DNA of 64,000 bases from Rhineura floridana (taxonomy: Eukaryota; Chordata; Lepidosauria; Squamata; Rhineuridae): assembly GCF_030035675.1 (NCBI RefSeq), contig NC_084485.1:96058838-96122837 (forward strand), written 5' to 3'. Every line of letters begins with the position of its first letter. The stretch's first letter is position 1. Below, piece after piece: positions 57,593 through 64,000 of the stretch. Under the pieces are notes generated by a model. The model did no database searches. It was not told the origin of the DNA and worked only from the letters and a program-made list of their open reading frames with translations. A program made the position numbers and the translations under genes.

Positions 57593-58040
57593 GGAGGCTT
57601 TTTGGCAGGTTAATATAAACACAAGTCTGAATATCTGGACGGGTTACTGTTTTATTAACTTTCTAACCTTTATTAATAGTTTTAAAGTTTTAAAGTAACC
57701 CGGGACTAGAGCCCCGGGTGAGTTTTATTTTAACGCTCCAAGTTATTCTTTCCTGCCTAGCCTCAAATCAATCTAGAACATTTAAAAAGCCTTAAAAGTC
57801 CAGGAGACAAGAAGTAAATAATGAAATGTTAGCTGGAGGAGGTAAAGAGCATAAAGCGTAAAGTTGCAAGAGGAAAGCCATTAATTACTAAAACTGACGA
57901 GAGTTTGTTTCCACCTGACAATCTACTCCAGCCAAGATAAGCTGTCTTATTAAGAGCATTCTTCTGCCCTCGCCAATTTACAACCTGGGGAAAACTCTCT
58001 AGTACCAACGAGGCTAGATAAAATAAAATAAAAAGGGAAA

Positions 58041-59980
58041 ATGATCTTCACCAGGAAAAGATACAAAGAGCTTGGCCTAGTGCCAGAAGCAGACGTGGTC
58101 CCTTTAAACACCCGACAAGCTAAGATCACGCAGTATTTTTCTCCTAAGAGCGAACAGCTATCCACATTGGAGACAGCCCAGATTTTCCCAACAGCTTTAA
58201 CAGAACATGCTCTTGACTGGTCCTTAAACTATAAAAATATCAATTATAGTTTTAGGGATGGCTTGATGTCTTCTGAGTCTTTAAATCTGGCCAAAGAAAT
58301 AGAGGCAGCTGAACGCTGGTGTTCCCAGGGTGAAGGCTCGAACAAGGGGAGCGATGAGGGTTTGCCTAAAACTACTCCCTTGCCTTCTCCAGTCAACGTA
58401 GTAGACCCATCCCCCAGCATAAATATCATACCCTCAACAGGATGGTTTTTTATGATCCTTGAAGAACTGGATGTAGTCAAAACTTTTATTTCTGAATGCA
58501 ACAACCTCTTGACTACACTGGTAAATGGCATGGGGAATTTTATACAGAGAAAGAGTGGTAAAGAGGTAGGAGTTGGCTGTAACATGAGGTCGCAGAAAAG
58601 GACCAGGATTAAAGCAAAGCCTAGGAAAGGGAAGATTTCCCTCAAAAAATCAAAGAACATAAAAAATCCCAGATTTCCACAGTATAAAAAAATGGATTTT
58701 AAACCGGTATTCAAATTACTCAAGCCTTTAAACAAGATCCTGGTGGCAGGTTCATCACAGACATCTAAGGAACTTTTGAAGGACAAGAAGGACAAGAAGG
58801 ATAACCCAGAAAACAAGACCCGATCCGAAGGAATCTCTACAACTACTCAAAAGTGTGATAATTCCTTCTCACATCTAGCCCCTTTGAACACATCCAGGGC
58901 TCATCATTGCATCGTTCCCCAAGGAGGATCAGACCAAAATGCCGCCCCAGACTTGAAATGCTCACCACATCTCCAGTGGAACTTGACTCTGATGCCAGAC
59001 ATGGTGGCATTGTTAAATTACCCAAAACATCTTGGCTTGCAGTCTCAGCTCTGCCGAAAAAGACATTTATTGCAGTTTCTAGACTCACTTCTTCCTGGCC
59101 GATTCCACATTGACCACATTAAAAGCATTAAACTACTGCCAAGCGAGAAACAGCACGGGCTATCGTTTCTTTTACGAGCCCCACCCTAGCAAGAGTGGTC
59201 TACAAGAATAGAGCTGCTTTGGAGGAGGTAGGGATCCCAGTGACGAGATACTTCGTAAATGAGATCACACCGCAACCTTTAGTTTTTTGCAAGTCAACAC
59301 CAATAACTAAAAGTCTCCACTCTCCACAGCCCCTACCTGCCAGTACATCAAGCTGTGCGCTCAGCACAGAGATGCCCTCTTCGTCGCTTTGCCCAGAGCT
59401 TACGACACCTTGCTCTCAAAGATTTCCTAATGAACCCTTTTATATGGAAGAAGCGCAGTTGATTAAGTCCTTTTGCGACCTACCAAAGTCAGAGCAAATC
59501 GCCATTACTTCCAGGCTGGTTCGTCTCACAACATTATTAGAAAACTTGCAAGTGGATAAAGCTTCACCTAATTATGTGCCAGGCTCAATGTCCTCCAATT
59601 GGCTGTGCCTCCAGCCCTCCAACTCTCCTTCCAAACTCTTTGCCCAGTCTGATATGTTGAATAATCCTATGAACCCTATCCTTCCAAGTATTACTACCAC
59701 CCAAGTGGACATAGAAACAAAATTGTCATCATGCCTCCATGTTTCAAACAACATGCGAAATAATGCCAAGGATAGCCAGCAACCTGGGAGGACAAGGAAT
59801 TTATCGGGTCCCTCCTGGACGGAAAGGCGTTATTTGGACCCCGATGAACTGGGATCACCAGCAAAACCGGCACCTATTTCTTGCTCTCCGAGAAGTCATA
59901 CTGGGCTCCCCCTCTCTAATGTTTGTGTGTTAAACCCAGATATCGATGAAATTATGGAACTCAGTAACCCAGAGAAATGA
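58041..59980 (+). pseudogene. LINE ORF1, about 645 codons, broken by at least one frameshift
   Basis: The first frame runs 58041-59189 (MIFTRKRYKELGLVPEADVV; a Lys/Arg-rich block near residues 185-225; DKKDKKDN near 250). A second frame carries the product on from before 59195 (ARAIVSFTSPTLARVVYKNR, AALEEVGIPV) to the stop at 59980. The two frames overlap in sense near 59140-59190, pointing to a one-base change there. I see no zinc knuckle. The basic region and the block around 59150-59240 could be an RNA-binding domain like that of other LINE ORF1 proteins, by analogy only. Confidence 0.7.
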
Positions 59981-60073
59981 AGGAAACAGCCAAGTAAAAC
60001 CCACTCTCCCCCTCTAATTCCTATTCGGCCATGGTCCTCGTCTCATATAGGAGATACTAATAACCCCCCTTAC

Positions 60074-63000
60074 ATGATTCGCCCCAATGTTACAAACTCT
60101 GATATAATCCTCCTTTCGTGGAACATTGCGGGCTGGAATAATAAGGCAAGTGACCTAGAGTTCATAAACTTTTTACAAGCTTATGACATCCTTTGCCTTC
60201 AAGAGACTTGGCTACTGGATTCTCATTCTTTAGCCCTCCAAGGTTTTAAATCCTGGGATAACGAAGACTGCCACCAGAGGTCGAGGCAGTGGTGGCTTAG
60301 CAACTTTAATAGCCACCACGTTGGATGTAGTTGTAACTGAACCCCCCGAACCAACCCCAGATTTCTGTCTGGTTTTAATCATATGCTTTACTGATCTTCC
60401 CCCCATCTTATGTTTAAATGTATATTTTCCCCCTTCTCCCCCTCAAATTGCACTGTTTAACTGGAGCACATTAGAGAATTATATGGAAAAGCTCTCAATT
60501 GATTATCCATTGCATTTGTTTTTAATTTGCGGTGACTTAAATGCAAGACTGGGTCCGAGTTACCCGCTCTTGGGAAATTTAGCTGGCGTTTCTCTTGACG
60601 ACCAATCAGTGTTACCTCGGTCGTCAAGAGATAAGATCTCTAATTCAAATGGGAGGGCTTTATTTCGACTACTGGTTAGACAGCAATTAATTTGCTTTAA
60701 TAGAACGTACTTGGATTCCTCACACAGTTATTATACTTTCATTACAGGGAGAGGGGTAAGTGTGGTGGATTATATCCTTGGATCTACTTTATTATTGTCC
60801 TCTGTGAAAGAATTGTCTGTTATAAACAGGCCAGATAGTGACCATCTACCCCTTTCCCTTACCCTACGAGGCCAAATTAATCACACTCCTTTAGGTTCCT
60901 GTAGTGTAGTACTAGATAATTTGTCTGGAACCAAACGTCTAAAGTGGTCAGTAGACATTGCAATGGCAGTTAAACAGTCCTTGGGAACAACAGCCTTGTT
61001 AAATCTTCACCAACTGGCCACCTCTACTCCAGAGGCCATTCTTGAAATATATGAGATGATTGCCACTGCCCTCAAGCAATTGGTGACCTCCTCTACCCCT
61101 GTTAGACCAGTAGGTGGCCCTAAAACATGGTTTGACAGGGAATGCCGAGTAAAGAAGAGCGAGTTGTGCGCCCAAATAAAAAATACCCGCCAGGATGCCT
61201 CAGATGAAGCCACTCTTCAATTACTCTCATTGAAAAGGGCTTACAAGAAGCTCCTCAAAGAGAAAAAACAAGCTTACTTTGCGAATAACTGGAGAGACTT
61301 AGGCCAGGCCCTATTCCAAGGAAACGATCTGGAATTTTGGAAGCTTGTTCGGGGGGGGTTGCCCAAAGCCTTTTCGTCCCTATTCCTCCGATTCTCCCCG
61401 AAACCTGGGTATCACACTTTAGCGCTATTTTTGGGTCTGTGTCATTAACACCACCCCTTTTGCTTGACGATTTGCTAGCCCTTCCAGCATGGCCCCCAGT
61501 CTCCAGTACAGAGATTGGAGATTTGATTTTGGCTCTTCGTGCAAATAAAGCGCCTGGGGAGGATATGCTGCCTCCTGAGATTTTTTTGGCAGAAATCTCA
61601 TGGTGGGCCCCCCTTCTTGCTATTCTCTTTACACATATTAACACCACGGGTGCTGTACCTTTGGGATGGCGTACCAGTATAATAGTACCTATTTTTAAGA
61701 AAGGGGACCCTTCAGACCCCTGTAATTATAGGCCTATTAGCCTCCTTGACATCACCGCCAAATTATATGGGCGCTTCCTGTTGAATAAACTTATGGACTG
61801 GGATACTAAGCATTCGATTATTCATCAGGAACAGGCGGGATTCAGAAAGGGCAGGAGCACAATGGAACAAGCCTATATTTTACACCATTTAATATCTAAA
61901 TCCTTAAAAGGGCCGAGCTCATCGCTATATGTTGCGTTCATAGATTTTGCTTCGGCTTTTGACTCGGTGGATAGGGAGTTGTTATGGCATAAATTGGATA
62001 AAACTAATATAGATAAAAGGCTTTTATGGCTAATTAAATCTCTTCATCAATCTAACTTCCTACGTGTCCATCTAGGCAGGAATGGTTCTCTCTCCTGTGA
62101 AATTCCTGCTTCAAAAGGGGTCAAGCAGGGATGTGTATTGGCCCCCTTTCTTTTTAACTATTTCATAAATGATATCATCCCTGCATTGACTTCAAACAGA
62201 TTTTTCCCCCCCTCTGTGGGTACCAAAAAAATACCAGCTTTATTGTATGCAGATGATTTGGCCCTTTTTTCTTTAAACAAAATCGGCCTAAAAAGAATGC
62301 TAATCTGCTTAGGGGAATATTGCCATGCCCAGCATTTGCAGGTTAACCATACAAAATCTAAAATTATGGTTTCCGGGAAACATAGTAAGGCCAAAACAAA
62401 CTGGACTTTGAATGAGAAACCCTTAGAACAAGTGCAGTCCTTTAAATATCTCGGTATAACTTTTAACTCCAAACTCTCATGGAAACCCCACCTTGAAGAC
62501 ACCAAACTATCAGGTGCAAGAGTTTTAGGACAAATGAAAAGGTTTTTTACACCCGTGGGGGATTGTTGATTATACCTATGTTGAAAATTTTTACTGCCAA
62601 AGCCCTACCAAAATTACTTTATGGGGCAGAACTCTGGGGCCACTCACTTAAAGCCAGTCTTGAGACCCTTCAAAATTCCTTCATGAGACAGATTTTGGGG
62701 CTCCCTCGTGGAACCCCATTTGCTCATGTAAGGACCGAACTAGGCCTTCCATCTCTGACAGCCAAAATAGATCTGGCTGTGCTAAGGTTCTGGAGGAAGA
62801 TCTCAATGGCAGACGAGACTTCCATCGCTAAACTTTGTTGGCAAGAACAATTACTGAAAGGAGGCTGGGCCCAAGCCACTAGAGCTCTAATAGATTTTTA
62901 TAATCTCTCCCCTGGAGACCTATCTTTTTCCCCATTGGAGCTTCGCAACTGGATTTTGAACTTCGACGCAGACCAAGATAGGGCTTCCATAGTGTCATCG

Positions 63001-63414
63001 CCCTTTTCACAGTGGTTCCCCCTTGTAAAAGTAAATCATGCCATCCCATCATATTTTATTATTTTAACTAGCGCTCCTGTACGTAGAGCCTTCACCGGGA
63101 TAAGATTCCAGACGATGGTCACAGCCTTTCTGGAGGGTAGATACAAGGGAACACCGAGAGCGGAACGTTATTGTGTCTGTGGAAACAAGGCCATAGAGGA
63201 CCTCGTTCATTACATGTTAATGTGCCCACTGTATAATGACCCAAGACAAAAATTCTTGGAACCCTTGATTAGCTCTAGGGTAGGGATCCCCACCGATATT
63301 TTAATAGTTGATTTATTGGCGGACAAGCAAAATACGGTTACATTGGCGGTGGCAAATTTTGCTCTTGCCGCCAAACAGATCAGAGCAAAATATGTCAACT
63401 CACAATCTCATTAG
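60074..63414 (+). pseudogene. LINE ORF2: APE endonuclease, reverse transcriptase, C-terminal Cys/His motif; three frameshifts
   Basis: The endonuclease opens with LLSWNIAGWNN and CLQETWLLDS, shifts frame near 60270, and continues with GSGGLATLI, ICGDLNARLG (about 60525-60555) and RPDSDHLPLSL. A second shift falls in the G run near 61350. The reverse transcriptase follows: APGEDMLPPEIF, SIIVPIFKKGDPSDPCNYRP, AGFRKGRSTMEQ, FIDFASAFDSVD and YADD at 62246-62257. A third shift falls in the T run near 62545. The tail ends with CVCGN, EDLVHYMLMCPLY and stop at 63414. All catalytic motifs are still readable. Confidence 0.88.
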
Positions 63415-63539
63415 ATTTTGGACTGTTATAACTGTTTTCATGTGGATATAAATGTATAAATGTATTTTACTGTCACAGTGTTCATAGTTTGTTGCAATGG
63501 CCTATGGCTATAAGCAAATAAAATTTGTTGTTGTTGTTG

Positions 63540-64000
63540 TGTTTGTTAAGCAGTAAACAGCTACAGAACACCTTGGAGGGCAGTAAAAATAACAATAATA
63601 AAAAGAGATACCTACCTATCTACTTAAGGGGATTTTAATCTTTTGCCCTACCATGGTTCTGATTGGAAACAGGCCCCTGCTGCGCCTGCTATTTGCAATG
63701 GGACGAAAGCTTCCATTAGCTCTAAAGGGAACTTTATTCCATGGCAAATAGTGGGGGGGGGGTTGCCTGTGCGCACAGTGAACAACAAAGAGTTAAAGCT
63801 CAGCCATTTAAGAAAAAAAAACACCCCAGCTATTTAACACCAAAATATGAGATAAACATCACTTCTAGTTTGGTCCTTACTGAAAGACTCTAGTGACATC
63901 AGAAATATTTTTTACAGCAGAAGAGTAAACGCTAACAACAGTAGAGTACCATCATCTTCAATTGTATTTCTCAACTTTCGGGGAGAGGACTGACCCTTAT
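63540..64000. other. C8B intron remainder after the LINE
   Basis: It starts with the 3' target duplication (to 63551). The rest has a G run near 63750 and an A run near 63815. No exon or repeat was recognised on either strand. Confidence 0.5.

Larger units (their letters stand above)
57539..63539 (+). mobile_element. Near-complete APE-type LINE (about 6.0 kb), clade uncertain (Vingi/I-like or L2-like)
   Basis: The element starts GATTCGGGGCAAGATGGCGA and ends GCAAATAAAATTTGTTG with a TTG tail. It is bounded by a 12-15 bp duplication, so both ends are present. Order: 5' UTR of about 500 bp, ORF1, ORF2 with endonuclease, reverse transcriptase and a C-terminal Cys/His motif, then a short 3' UTR. 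A few frameshifts break both ORFs. The word set (IDFASAFDSVDRELLW, YADD, CVCGN...H...C) is not that of the L1, CR1 or BovB copies I know. I favour Vingi/Ingi-like without proof. Confidence 0.88.
57338..64000 (-). other. C8B: C8B intron (continues past the window), mostly occupied by one LINE
   Basis: The expected upstream exon (with the YGTH signature) was not found before 64000. The LINE fills 57539-63539. The remaining 63552-64000 shows no recognised feature. The element lies antisense to C8B transcription. Confidence 0.75.

Noticed and set aside
58244-58816. Antisense 190-codon frame within the LINE ORF1
   Set aside because: It is the shadow of ORF1; the sense strand carries the conserved element order. 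The same holds for the antisense frame at 62158-62505.
1-64000. CRISPR arrays, operons or other prokaryotic systems
   Set aside because: Repeats are dispersed transposons and microsatellites; the genes are spliced vertebrate genes with GT-AG introns.
63552-64000. An upstream C8B exon at the window end
   Set aside because: I looked on the minus strand for the YGTH signature and the residues expected before the exon at 57337; none is present.

Overview
The window is nuclear DNA of a squamate reptile (lizard or snake). The evidence is spliced vertebrate genes with GT-AG introns, a complete Sauria-type SINE, RTE/BovB sequence, CR1 and L2 LINEs, a Penelope-like element and many palindromic hAT-type MITEs. 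I identified it by reading the sequence and by comparison with human C8A and C8B as I remember them; no database search was run.

The host content is the 3' part of two neighbouring complement genes facing each other tail to tail. C8A (plus strand, 253-28717) shows nine exons, from the end of the first thrombospondin domain to the stop codon (about 529 residues). Its signal peptide and first TSP1 exons lie upstream of the window. C8B (minus strand, 57337 down to 44193) shows its last five exons (about 221 residues); its earlier exons lie beyond 64000. Convergent C8A/C8B is also the human arrangement. Both proteins belong to the C8 alpha-gamma/beta complex of the membrane attack complex: the MACPF domain inserts into target membranes, and the LDLRA, EGF-like and TSP1 modules hold the assembly together.

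Layout: 1-28.7 kb holds C8A exons and introns. The introns carry foldback MITEs, a GDSL-type CR1 with a nested hAT MITE, an RTE/BovB tail with a nested 5S-rRNA-like SINE, and an L2 copy with a readable reverse transcriptase. 28.7-44.2 kb is intergenic, with no host gene recognised and scattered MITEs, SINEs and L2/CR1 ends. 44.2-57.3 kb holds C8B exons and introns with a Penelope-like 3' end, the second copy of a 338-bp foldback hAT element and a fossil LTR. 57.54-63.54 kb is one near-complete 6-kb APE-type LINE, flanked by a 15-bp target-site duplication and lying antisense within a C8B intron.

No new molecular system is evident. The best leads are: (i) loss from the last C8B TSP1 repeat of both cysteines of one expected disulfide, one replaced by Ser and the other by the stop codon; (ii) loss of the third C-mannosylation tryptophan, and a shifted N-glycosylation pattern, in C8A; (iii) the near-complete LINE, with an L1-like CAAGATGGC start and reading-frame breaks that fall partly in homopolymers; (iv) two foldback hAT elements of identical 338-bp length, one in each C8 gene.
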